From Anaerolineae bacterium (GTDB taxonomy: Bacteria; Chloroflexota; Anaerolineae; 4572-78; J111), in contig JAKLJP010000011.1 of the NCBI GenBank assembly GCA_023151115.1, forward strand, positions 148,028 through 212,027: a stretch of DNA of 64,000 nt. The letters run 5' to 3'. Below are positions 8,318 through 15,910 of the stretch, piece by piece; the first letter of the stretch is position 1, and each line of letters starts with the position of its first letter. The position numbers and the translations under genes are program-made. The notes beneath the pieces were generated by a model, which made no database searches, had not been told where the DNA came from, and was given only the letters and a program-made list of their open reading frames with translations.

Positions 8318-9031
8318 TTAAGCTTGCGCATCCGCAGCGGTTAGAACGCCCCGGTGGAAGGCCGTAGCTACGAGCGCTCCGGCAGCGCCGGCCTGCGCTA
8401 AGGCATCCAGATCGGCCCGATGGCGCACCCCACCGCCGGCGTAAAAGGCCAAACCTGGAAAGTGGGGGCGCAGTGAGGTAAGCAGTTCCAGCGGCGGGCC
8501 GGCGTTGGACCCTACCCGGATCAGGTCAAGCAAAATAACCTGGCTTAGACCTGACTGGACGGCCAGAGCCACCAGTTGTTGCGGAGTGTCAATACTGGTA
8601 GGGGCGCGTAACACACCATTCTGCAGGTCTACACTGAGAACGAGCCTCTCCGGTGGAAACGCCTGTGCCAGCGCCGCCAACTGATCCAGCGAGGGCAGCG
8701 TTTCGGAGCCGACAATGATCCGAGCCGCGCCTATACCGGCCAGCACTTGTGCCTGCTCAACACTGGCTACACCCGCGTCAACCCAGAGGGTCAGGCCCAG
8801 GCCGGCCAGATCGCGCAGCAGGCCGGTGTGAGCAGGGCGGCCGGCAATAGCATCCAGGTCGGCGACATAGCAAGTGTGGCAGCCTAACCGATCTCGATAA
8901 GCCAGAGCCAGGGTTAGGGGGTCATCGCCGGAGCCTAACACCCCCTGCACCGGGGCGTAGCGCTCCCGCTCACCCCGCACGGCGTGGACTGCTTGTCCAT
9001 CTTTGAGGTCGAGCACAGGGATTATCTGCAT
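8318..9031 (-). CDS. HisA-like TIM-barrel protein (COG1411 type) of the H4MPT cluster
   Basis: A protein of 237 residues related to HisA (ProFAR isomerase): it starts MQIIPVLDLKDGQAVHA, keeps a catalytic-type Asp in VLDLK and in LSVDLQNG, and has a phosphate-binding AGGGVRHRADLDAL loop. It is embedded in pterin/methanofuran genes rather than a his operon, and fits the HisA-related family found in methanogens and H4MPT-using bacteria. Its substrate is unknown; a phosphoribosyl-type or furan intermediate is a guess. ATG 9031 is preferred over the TTG at 9049 because homology begins at MQIIP. It converges with the FolK-MptA gene and diverges from mfnF. Confidence 0.85.
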   Translation of the reverse strand: MQIIPVLDLKDGQAVHAVRGERERYAPVQGVLGSGDDPLTLALAYRDRLGCHTCYVADLDAIAGRPAHTGLLRDLAGLGLTLWVDAGVASVEQAQVLAGIGAARIIVGSETLPSLDQLAALAQAFPPERLVLSVDLQNGVLRAPTSIDTPQQLVALAVQSGLSQVILLDLIRVGSNAGPPLELLTSLRPHFPGLAFYAGGGVRHRADLDALAQAGAAGALVATAFHRGVLTAADAQA

Positions 9032-9069
9032 AAATTTAGGCAGTTTCAAGATTTGAATCCTTCAAAGAC

Positions 9070-9108
9070 GTGGTGCGTAGTGCGTAACGTAAATACACCA
9101 CGCACCAC
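9070..9108. repeat. GTGGTGCG palindrome in divergent gap
   Basis: GTGGTGCGTAGTGCG is mirrored by CACCACGCACCAC. It lies in the gap between the HisA-like gene and mfnF, where promoters for both would be expected. Confidence 0.6.
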
Positions 9109-9180
9109 AAGAATTGGTGTTTTGTTTTCTTGGAATTGCCTTATTTTATCAGAAACGGGAGGAACCAGAAAGATAGCGCT

Positions 9181-10227
9181 ATGACCAGAGAGCCGGACAG
9201 TCATTACAGCTCAGGCAACTCGGCAGTTACGGGTTGGGATATTGGCGGGGCTAATCTCAAAGCCGTTCGGCTCAGCCGCGAAGGGCTACAGGTGGTCCAG
9301 CAGCCTTTTGCCGTCTGGCAGCGGCGGGATGAGTTAGCGGAAGCCCTGGCCCGGATTGCGGCCGAACTGGGGCCTGCCCCTCGCGCAGCGGTGACAATCA
9401 CGGCGGAACTATCCGATGCTTTTCGAACCAAGCGTGACGGCATAACCTTTGTCCTCGACGCGCTTCAGGCTGCTCTGTCCGAAACAGAGTTGAAGATTTT
9501 TGGCCTGGACGGAAAATTTCACCACCCGGCCAAAGCCTACCAGCAGCCCATGCTGGTCGCCGCCGCTAACTGGTTGGCTACGGCCCTGCTGGTCGCCCGC
9601 GATCTGGCCGACTGCCTGCTGGTGGACATCGGCAGTACCACTACGGATATTACCCCTATCGGCGGAGGTAAGGTGCTGGCCGAGGGGCGCAATGACCCGG
9701 AGCGGTTAGTACGAGGGGAACTGCTTTACACGGGAGCTTCGCGTACCCCGATTTGCGCCCTGGTGCAGCGCGTCCCGCTGTGGGGCGGCTGGTGCCCGGT
9801 CGCTGCCGAGCTTTTTGCTACAACTCAGGATGCGCATCTATTATTGGGACACCTGCCCGCCGAGCAGTGTGCCAGCCCCAGCGCCGATGGCCGTCCGGCG
9901 ACGCCGGAGTATGCCCTCGAGCGGCTGGCCCGCGTGGTTTGCGCTGATACAGAACTGCTGAGTCAAGCAGAAGTTCAGGCTATCGCCCAATATATCGCTA
10001 ACGAACAAATACATCAGATTGCCGGGGCGATGACCCAGGTGCTTTCGCGGGTCAAAGTTGTCGGGCCGGTGGCGGCAGTAGGCGCAGGCGCATTTTTGGC
10101 CGAGGCCGCCGCCGCCCGATTGGGTTTGGACTATCTGCGACCGGCCACCCTGGCCAGAGGCGCGGCCAGTGTGGCCGCACCGGCTGTGGCTGTGGCGCTC
10201 CTTTTGAACGAGGAAGCTTGTGTTTGA
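9181..10227 (+). CDS. mfnF: MfnF-like, H4MPT-linked C1 pathway protein (hydantoinase/oxoprolinase fold)
   Basis: ASKHA-fold protein of 348 residues. It has an N-terminal GWDIGGANLKAVRL, an LLVDIGSTTTDITPI phosphate loop, and VVGPVAAVGAGAFLA near the end. It matches the family first described as an uncharacterised H4MPT-linked C1 protein and later, in methanogens, as MfnF, which joins the aminomethylfuran and tyramine-glutamate halves of methanofuran. ATG 9181 was chosen over the upstream frame because that part reads repeat-derived sequence. It overlaps mfnE by 8 bases, so the two are translationally coupled. Confidence 0.87.
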   Translation: MTREPDSHYSSGNSAVTGWDIGGANLKAVRLSREGLQVVQQPFAVWQRRDELAEALARIAAELGPAPRAAVTITAELSDAFRTKRDGITFVLDALQAALSETELKIFGLDGKFHHPAKAYQQPMLVAAANWLATALLVARDLADCLLVDIGSTTTDITPIGGGKVLAEGRNDPERLVRGELLYTGASRTPICALVQRVPLWGGWCPVAAELFATTQDAHLLLGHLPAEQCASPSADGRPATPEYALERLARVVCADTELLSQAEVQAIAQYIANEQIHQIAGAMTQVLSRVKVVGPVAAVGAGAFLAEAAAARLGLDYLRPATLARGAASVAAPAVAVALLLNEEACV

Positions 10228-10855
10228 TGCTTTGGTCAAGGTAGGAGGGAGTCTCTATCACCAGGCTGAATTGCCAACGATTTGCGCCGCCTGGGCCAAA
10301 CTGGCGCAGGCGCATCGCCTGCTGCTCTTGCCGGGCGGTGGCCCTTTTGCCGATCAGGTCCGCGCCGCGGATACTCGCTTTCAATTGAGCAGCAGCGCCG
10401 CGCACTGGATGGCAATCCTGGCGATGGATCAGTATGCCTACCTGCTGGCGGACTTGATCCCCCAGGCCGTTCTGGTGCGTGATTTGACTGAGGCAGGGGC
10501 CGCCTGCGCCGCCGGACAATTGGCTGTTCTGGCCCCGGCGACTTTGTTGCTCCAGTCAGACCCGTTGTCTCATAGCTGGCATATCACCTCGGACTCGATT
10601 GCGGCCTGGCTGGCGCAGCAGGCTGATATTCGCTTATTGGCGCTGTTAAAAAGTGTGGCTGGAGTTTACGAGTCTGACAGGCTGCTGCGGCAAGTTTCAA
10701 GACAGATGTTAGCCAACCATGAATTGGTTGACTCTTATTTTGTCCAGATTCTTTCGCCAGCCACGCAGTGCTGGCTTATAGATGGAGGTCACCCGGAACG
10801 ATTGGCCGAACTTTTGGGGTCTGGCAGCACTTTGGGCACACAAGTAATGGCGTAA
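10220..10855 (+). CDS. mfnE: MfnE-like amino-acid-kinase family protein
   Basis: A 211-residue amino acid kinase fold protein with the substrate/phosphate loops KVGGSLYH and LLLPGGGPFADQV. In methanogens MfnE phosphorylates aminomethylfuran phosphate to the diphosphate used by MfnF. The GTG start at 10220 lies inside the end of mfnF, and the gene pair order fits this role. Assignment as a generic uridylate/aspartate kinase is less likely given MfnF and MfnB next door. Confidence 0.85.
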   Translation: MFDALVKVGGSLYHQAELPTICAAWAKLAQAHRLLLLPGGGPFADQVRAADTRFQLSSSAAHWMAILAMDQYAYLLADLIPQAVLVRDLTEAGAACAAGQLAVLAPATLLLQSDPLSHSWHITSDSIAAWLAQQADIRLLALLKSVAGVYESDRLLRQVSRQMLANHELVDSYFVQILSPATQCWLIDGGHPERLAELLGSGSTLGTQVMA

Positions 10856-10869
10856 ATAGAGATTAGAGG

Positions 10870-10990
10870 TAACTACTCAGCCATGTCATTTCGACCGCAG
10901 GGAGAAATCCCCGACACCTTACTTTCATGGGCTGCGCCTTGAAGATTTCTCGACCTTCGGTCTCGAAATGACATGAGCCTGAGCAGTAAC
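10870..10990. repeat. Dispersed palindrome family A, copy 1
   Basis: Ends TAACTACTCAG and CTGAGCAGTAAC are inverted. Inside, CATGTCATTTCGACC and GGTCTCGAAATGACATG are mirrored, with GGGAGAAATCC and GATTTCTC inside that. It lies between the convergent mfnE and mfnB genes. Four more copies are listed at 17.5, 19.8, 38.1 and 49.1 kb. Confidence 0.9.
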
Positions 10991-11028
10991 AATTAGAGAT
11001 TATTCGCCTGAATCTCCACACCAAGCGT

Positions 11029-11733
11029 CTAATCTCCCAACCCGGCGCGCAGGGCAGCCACTAACTCCGCCTCGACTCGGCCATTGACCCGGTCTCCCCG
11101 GCACGCCGCGCCGCGAAAACCGGTCACGTCGGGCTGCAAGCGGCGCAGGGTGGGCAGGTCGGTGTGACTTAATGAACCGGCCAGGGCGCACAGCAGACCC
11201 GCTTCGCGGCACTGGGCTAACCAGCGGGCCAGGGCTGGCTCGGAGCAGTGGTCGAACAAACAGCGACCATCTTTCAGAGCCGTATCAATCATACAGCCTT
11301 TGATGCGGGCGGCGTGGGCCACTTCGGGCAGCAGTTGCCAGGGTAAGGCGCCAATTTCGGCGGCGTCGGCATAGCCCACGGCAATCAAGGCACATTCGGG
11401 ATTGGCCAAATGCAGGCTGGACTGTACTTGTTGGAGTAGGGTAATGGCTTCAGTGGGAACGGGGGTCAGCAGCCCCAATTTAACATCATGGACACCCAGC
11501 CGGGCTGCGCCATAGGCAGCCAGGGCCAAAACCCCCGGCGCTGAATTTGACTCGCCCAGGGCTGCGCTGAGGACGCTTTCCGGGGGTAATAAAGTCTGGA
11601 TATCGCCCAGGGCCGCCACTGCAGCAGCCCCCAAGGCGCCTTCGGCGGGATTTTTTACGTCAACAATATCGGCCCCGCCTTGAAGGGCGGCCTGAGCCTC
11701 AACCGCGGAGGTGACACTTATCAATAATTTCAT
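11029..11733 (-). CDS. mfnB: (5-formylfuran-3-yl)methyl phosphate synthase-like (MfnB)
   Basis: Class I aldolase-like TIM barrel of 234 residues. The family signature DIVDVKNPAEGALGA carries the lysine expected to form a Schiff base; further conserved blocks are DVKLGLL, GCMIDTALKDGR and GFRGAACRGDR. In methanogens MfnB condenses two glyceraldehyde-3-phosphate molecules into the furan ring of methanofuran. It has a GGGAGAG ribosome-binding site and is divergent from the pterin dehydratase gene with only 41 bases between start codons. With MfnE and MfnF it implies that the host builds its own methanofuran-like carrier. Confidence 0.93.
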   Translation of the reverse strand: MKLLISVTSAVEAQAALQGGADIVDVKNPAEGALGAAAVAALGDIQTLLPPESVLSAALGESNSAPGVLALAAYGAARLGVHDVKLGLLTPVPTEAITLLQQVQSSLHLANPECALIAVGYADAAEIGALPWQLLPEVAHAARIKGCMIDTALKDGRCLFDHCSEPALARWLAQCREAGLLCALAGSLSHTDLPTLRRLQPDVTGFRGAACRGDRVNGRVEAELVAALRAGLGD

Positions 11734-11774
11734 TATAATTCTCTCCCAAACTATATTGAATTGGAGGAAACAAC

Positions 11775-12134
11775 ATGGCTGAAGAAATTAAAACTTATAG
11801 TGAAGAAGAAGTCAAGGAGAAACTGGCCAAAGAGTTGCCCGGTTGGTACCTGGAAGGCCGCTGGATCCGGCGTCAGTACAAAACCGATGGCTGGCAGGCC
11901 ACGTTGATGCTGGTCAACACTATCGGCTACATCGCCGAGGCCGCTTACCATCACCCGGATTTGGAAGTAACCTGGGCCAAAGTTTGGGTCAAGTTAATGA
12001 CCCACTCCAGTAACGGCATCACCGATAAGGATTTTGAACTGGCCAAACAGATCGAGTCAGTGGTTTTGTGGCGGCCAGAGCAGGGGTCGGTGTTTGCGGG
12101 GGGCACGCCCAACAAATGGGTCCGGGGTGGTTGA
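11775..12134 (+). CDS. Pterin-4a-carbinolamine dehydratase family protein
   Basis: A 119-residue protein with the PCD/DCoH signature AAYHHPDLEVTWAKVWVKL and a following THSSNGITDKDFELAKQ block. Classical members dehydrate 4a-hydroxytetrahydrobiopterin. In H4MPT-using bacteria relatives sit in C1 clusters, and a role in pterin cofactor handling is inferred. GGAGG precedes the ATG at a good distance. It diverges from mfnB. Confidence 0.92.
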   Translation: MAEEIKTYSEEEVKEKLAKELPGWYLEGRWIRRQYKTDGWQATLMLVNTIGYIAEAAYHHPDLEVTWAKVWVKLMTHSSNGITDKDFELAKQIESVVLWRPEQGSVFAGGTPNKWVRGG

Positions 12135-12177
12135 TAGCCGCATAGCCTGATTCTACATCCGTTTGTCCCCCTTGATT

Positions 12178-12336
12178 AGTGACACTTGTCGCCAACGATA
12201 GGGACAAATGTCACTTGCTGAGGGAGAGCTATAGCAATTCCAAGAAAACAATGATTCAATATTCGTGTTGCGTCTTGCGTGTTCCGTCCACTTTACCTCA
12301 CGCAAGAGGCAACACGTTTTATAAATCTTGGAATTG
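12178..12336. repeat. Two adjacent palindromes before the DHPS-like gene
   Basis: AGTGACACTTGTC pairs with GACAAATGTCACT (12178-12214). Then CAATTCCAAG ... CTTGGAATTG (12235-12336) encloses CGTGTTGCGTCTTGCGTG mirrored by CGCAAGAGGCAACACG. The open frame through this block looks like translated repeat, not protein. Confidence 0.75.
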
Positions 12337-12355
12337 TCTAGCCGGAGGAACCCAT

Positions 12356-13801
12356 TTGCCCAACAAAATCCTGTTTGTAACCGGCCGGCTGGCCGAGCCG
12401 GCGCTGCGCCGCACCTTGGCGGCGTTAACGCTGCCCTGCGCTTACGAGATTGTGGTGATGCCGATCTCGATTGCAGCTTTGATGACCACCTCATGGATGG
12501 CCCGCCATTTCACCCTGCCCGCTGCTCACCCCCGCCACCGCCGCATCCCGCCCGACTGCGATTTGGTAATGATCCCCGGCCACTGTCAGGGCGACCTGGC
12601 CGAAATCGAGCTGGCGTGCAGGTTGCCTGTACAAAAAGGGCCGACCGACCTGCAAGAGCTGCCCTACTACTTTGGACAGAAAGGGCGGCCTGAAGGTTAT
12701 GGCCGCTACGACATCCAACTCATCGCCGAAGTTCAGGATGCGCTGCAACTAACCGCAGCCGCCCTGTTAAGCCGGGCCGAATATTACCGGGCCAGCGGCG
12801 CAGAGATCATTGACCTGGGCATTACGCCCGGCAGCGCCCCCGACGCTGTGGCTCGCACCGTGCAACTGCTCAAACAGGGGGGATACCCGGTCAGCCTCGA
12901 CAGCATGGACCCGGCCATTATCCGGGAGGCTGACGCGGCGGGAGCAGATTATATTTTAAGCCTCAACAGCAGCAACCTGGAACTGGGGCGCAGCCTGCGA
13001 GCCATGCCGGTGGTTATCCCCGACGAAGACGGCGACGTGACCTCGCTCTGGCGCAACGCCGAGCAGTTATGGGCCTGGGGGCGAGATTGCATTCTCGACC
13101 CGATCATGCAGCCCATCAGTTTTGGGTTCAGCCGTTCGTTAGCCGACCTTTACCGCACCCGTGAGCGTTATCCCGAAGCCAAATTGATGATGGGCGCCCA
13201 TCACCTCAGCGAATTAACCGACGCCGACAGCACCGGCATCAACGCCCTGCTGATGGGCATCGCCCAGGAGTTGAAACTGTCCTTTGTGTTGACCACCGAA
13301 GTGGCCTCATGGGCCAGAGGCAGTATCCGCGAATTAGACCTGGCCCGCCGTTTGATGTACTATGCCATTAATGCCGGTGTGCCGCCCAAACGATTGGACG
13401 AGGGGCTGCTGACCATCAAGGAGAGCCGCCTGTTGCGCTCGACACCGGCGACGCTGCGCGAAATGCAGGCCGCGCTGACCGACCCCAATTTCCGTATTTT
13501 TATCACCGACCAGGATATCTGCGTTTTCAATGCCGACCGCTTTATTGCCGGAACCGATATTGAAACCATTTTTGAGCAGTTAGGGGTAGACGAAGCCGGA
13601 CATGCCTTTTATCTGGGGCACGAATTGACCAAAGCGCAATTGGCCTTACAGTTGGGTAAAAATTACCAACAGGACCAACCCCTGCGCTGGGGTTATTTAA
13701 CCGTCGCTGAGGCCCGGTCAGCGCAGGAGCGACACGTCCGCCTGACCCAACGCCGCCGGCCAAAACCTGAACCGGACGAAGAGGTTCTCTATGATCATTG
13801 A
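12356..13801 (+). CDS. Dihydropteroate synthase-like protein of the H4MPT pathway
   Basis: A protein of 481 residues with an N-terminal domain (KILFVTGRLAEPALRR, then a C-rich/PGHCQGDL block) and a DHPS-like TIM barrel (GAEIIDLGITPGS, PVSLDSMDPAIIREA, DPIMQPISFGFSRSL). It belongs to the archaeal/methylotroph dihydropteroate synthase-related family rather than folate FolP. It probably joins the pterin to the ribofuranosylaminobenzene half of H4MPT. TTG 12356 is the chosen start: GGAGGA at 12344-12349 is well spaced and conserved sequence begins there. It overlaps the next gene by 11 bases in a three-gene operon ending with beta-RFAP synthase. Confidence 0.88.
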   Translation: MPNKILFVTGRLAEPALRRTLAALTLPCAYEIVVMPISIAALMTTSWMARHFTLPAAHPRHRRIPPDCDLVMIPGHCQGDLAEIELACRLPVQKGPTDLQELPYYFGQKGRPEGYGRYDIQLIAEVQDALQLTAAALLSRAEYYRASGAEIIDLGITPGSAPDAVARTVQLLKQGGYPVSLDSMDPAIIREADAAGADYILSLNSSNLELGRSLRAMPVVIPDEDGDVTSLWRNAEQLWAWGRDCILDPIMQPISFGFSRSLADLYRTRERYPEAKLMMGAHHLSELTDADSTGINALLMGIAQELKLSFVLTTEVASWARGSIRELDLARRLMYYAINAGVPPKRLDEGLLTIKESRLLRSTPATLREMQAALTDPNFRIFITDQDICVFNADRFIAGTDIETIFEQLGVDEAGHAFYLGHELTKAQLALQLGKNYQQDQPLRWGYLTVAEARSAQERHVRLTQRRRPKPEPDEEVLYDH

Positions 13802-14348
13802 ATGTATTTTAACCACAACCGATCCTGAAGGCCGAGTAAATTGCGCCCCGATGGGGGTCGAGTGGGGCGAAGAAATCATCGTTATCAAGCCTTTTCAAGA
13901 GACGGCCACTTATCGGAATCTTCTCTCGCATGCTGCGGCGGTGGTCAACCTGACCGACAATGTGCTATTGTTTGCCCAAAGCGCCATTGCCAGCCCTATT
14001 TTTCCCACCCGCCCGGCGGAAGTGGTCGCCGGGGTGGTGCTGCAAGATGTCTGCTCCTGGCGCGAAGTGCAGGTGGAGACGATAGAGCGGCACGAACCAC
14101 GAGCGCGAATTACCACCCGCGTGGTGCGGCGAGGGTTTGCCCGCGAGTTTCTAGGCTTTAACCGGGCTAAACATGCCGTTCTCGAAGCGGCCATCCTGGC
14201 CACCCGAACCCACATTTTGCCGCGCGACGCTATTTTAGCCGATTTTGAACGGCTGCAAGTAATTGTTGACAAAACCGCCGGAGCGCAGGAGCGCGAAGCC
14301 ATGCAAATTCTGACGGATTATGTGTATGCTGCTTTGGGGGTGTCATGA
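13791..14348 (+). CDS. DUF447-family protein, probable flavin-binding fold
   Basis: A 185-residue protein starting MIIECILTTTDPEGRVNCAPMG, typical of DUF447, which has a split-barrel flavin-reductase-like fold and recurs in H4MPT clusters. Other conserved stretches are VVNLTDNVLLFA and GFNRAKHAVLEAAILATR. The biochemical role is unknown; a reductive step in H4MPT assembly is possible. It overlaps the DHPS-like gene by 11 bases and the beta-RFAP synthase gene by 4 (ATGA), a clear operon. Confidence 0.88.
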   Translation: MIIECILTTTDPEGRVNCAPMGVEWGEEIIVIKPFQETATYRNLLSHAAAVVNLTDNVLLFAQSAIASPIFPTRPAEVVAGVVLQDVCSWREVQVETIERHEPRARITTRVVRRGFAREFLGFNRAKHAVLEAAILATRTHILPRDAILADFERLQVIVDKTAGAQEREAMQILTDYVYAALGVS

Positions 14349-15292
14349 TGAAAACGGTCTATGTCAAAGCGCCAGCCCGTTTGCACCTGGGCATGTTTGA
14401 TATCAGCGGTAGTCTGGGTCGTCGCTTTGGCGGCCTGGGCGTGGCGATTACCAAACCGGCGGTCAGGCTGGAAGCCAGTCGCAGCGACAAACTGACGGCA
14501 GAGGGGCCCGAGACCGCTAGGGTTTTAGAATTTGCCCGCCGTTACTTGGACGCCACATCGCTCCAAGCGGGGGCGCACTTCCGGGTTGAGCAGGCGATTC
14601 CCCGGCATGTGGGGCTAGGCTCTGGCACCAAGTTGGGACTGGCAGTTGCTCAGGCGCTGGCGACCCTCTACGATCAAAGCACGGACCCGTATACCTTGGC
14701 TCAGGCAGTAGGGCGCGGCCATCGCTCGGCAATAGGGCTGTGGACTTTTGCTCAGGGTGGATTTGTGGTTGAAGGGGGCCATCGGCCCAACAGTACGCTT
14801 CCGGCTCCGCTGCTGCTGCGCTACCCCATGCCGGCCCACTGGTCCTGCGTTTTGGCTATCCCCGATCACTTTACCGGTCTCAACGGCCAGGCTGAAGCGA
14901 CGGCCTTTGAGCAGTTAGCAGTTCCCGCCGATCTAGCCGCCCGAATTGCCCATGTCGTCTTGATGTGGCTGCTGCCGGCTCTGGTTGAAGGTCAACTGGC
15001 TGAATTTGGCGCTGCCTTAACCCAGGTCCAACGCCTGGTCGGCGACTGTTTTAGCCCGGTTCAAGGCGGCCAGTTCAGCAATTCTCGCTCGGCGGAACTG
15101 ATTGAAGCCTTCCTGGCTGCAGGCGCTGCCGGAGCCGGTCAAAGTTCATGGGGGCCAGCCGTCTATGGCCTGGCCGCCGATGAAACGCAGGGCCAACAAT
15201 TAGTTAGCCTGGCCCAGAAAATTTTGGCCGGGCAGGGGCTGGTAGACTTGGTCACATTCGATAACCAGGGCGTCCAGGTCGAAAGCGCCTAG
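14345..15292 (+). CDS. mptG: Beta-ribofuranosylaminobenzene 5'-phosphate (beta-RFAP) synthase
   Basis: GHMP-kinase-fold enzyme of 315 residues that condenses 4-aminobenzoate (or 4-hydroxybenzoate) with PRPP, the committed step of H4MPT synthesis. Diagnostic sequence: APARLHLGMFDISGSLGRRF at the N-terminus and the GHMP loop HVGLGSGTKLGLAVAQAL. ATG 14345 overlaps the DUF447 stop; a second ATG follows at once. Its presence is the strongest marker that the host makes H4MPT itself. Confidence 0.95.
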   Translation: MMKTVYVKAPARLHLGMFDISGSLGRRFGGLGVAITKPAVRLEASRSDKLTAEGPETARVLEFARRYLDATSLQAGAHFRVEQAIPRHVGLGSGTKLGLAVAQALATLYDQSTDPYTLAQAVGRGHRSAIGLWTFAQGGFVVEGGHRPNSTLPAPLLLRYPMPAHWSCVLAIPDHFTGLNGQAEATAFEQLAVPADLAARIAHVVLMWLLPALVEGQLAEFGAALTQVQRLVGDCFSPVQGGQFSNSRSAELIEAFLAAGAAGAGQSSWGPAVYGLAADETQGQQLVSLAQKILAGQGLVDLVTFDNQGVQVESA

Positions 15293-15303
15293 TACGTCGG
15301 GTA

Positions 15304-15376
15304 AGCCTACAGTTTGTAGTGGCGACTTCAATCGCCTGGCCTGCCAAAAACGACTAAAGTCGTTACTACGATCTGT
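15304..15376. repeat. Inverted repeat around GCGACTT(CA/TA)GTCG
   Basis: GTAGTGGCGACTTCAATCGCC is mirrored by GACTAAAGTCGTTACTAC. Part of the 600-base gene-free stretch between mptG and the first radical SAM gene. Confidence 0.6.
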
Positions 15377-15485
15377 AGAGTCATTTATGCCGCGTATATT
15401 AGCTGCGGATTTTTAGAACTTCGCGGCAGCAGGTTAAAACAGATCGCCCCCAGTTGGTGTAAGCTGTTACTGAGCCGGTCACCAC

Positions 15486-15509
15486 CCGTCGAGAAATCGG
15501 CGGTTTTTT
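15486..15509 (+). terminator. Probable intrinsic terminator after mptG
   Basis: CCGTCGA and TCGGCGG pair (one G-T pair) around a GAAA loop and are followed directly by six T's. It is about 190 bases past the mptG stop. This is the only terminator-like signal in the 15.3-15.9 kb gap. Confidence 0.65.
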
Positions 15510-15625
15510 ATTTAGCCGATACACCTCTCTTTCTGGTTAAGCCGAAAAGCCTAGTCCCACTAAGCTTATCCCCGGTTGTCTTGCTGGTGGAGATGGGCTA
15601 TAGTGGAGTGGTTTTTTGAGGAAAG

Positions 15626-15703
15626 ACGGAAGGTTGGAAGGATGGAAGAGTGGAAGATTGGATATTATTTCAATACCCGGCCCTCCAACCTTCCATCCTT
15701 CCA
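15626..15703. repeat. GGTTGGAAGGATGGAAG palindrome
   Basis: GGAAGGTTGGAAGGATGGAAG is mirrored by CTCCAACCTTCCATCCTTCC around an AT-rich centre. An AT-rich stretch to about 15.9 kb follows and may hold the promoter of the radical SAM gene. Confidence 0.75.
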
Positions 15704-15910
15704 GTTTTTGCCTTGCGTTTGGTAATGTTGTAAAATCCGAGAAATTATTATAGTAAGTTTTGTAAAAATTCGAGATTGATTCGGACTGTAAAGGTTATAA
15801 AGCTTGTTCCGAGAAGATAGTGATTTGTCCGTCTTGGGTGTTGTGTAATATAAACGCAAGACGCTGGAACTACTTTTACGGCCTGAAAAGTGATAGTGGA
15901 GAAAAACGGA

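Noticed and set aside
12179..12355. Longer N-terminus for the DHPS-like protein
   Set aside because: The extra residues come from two palindromic repeats, and a well-spaced GGAGGA supports TTG 12356.
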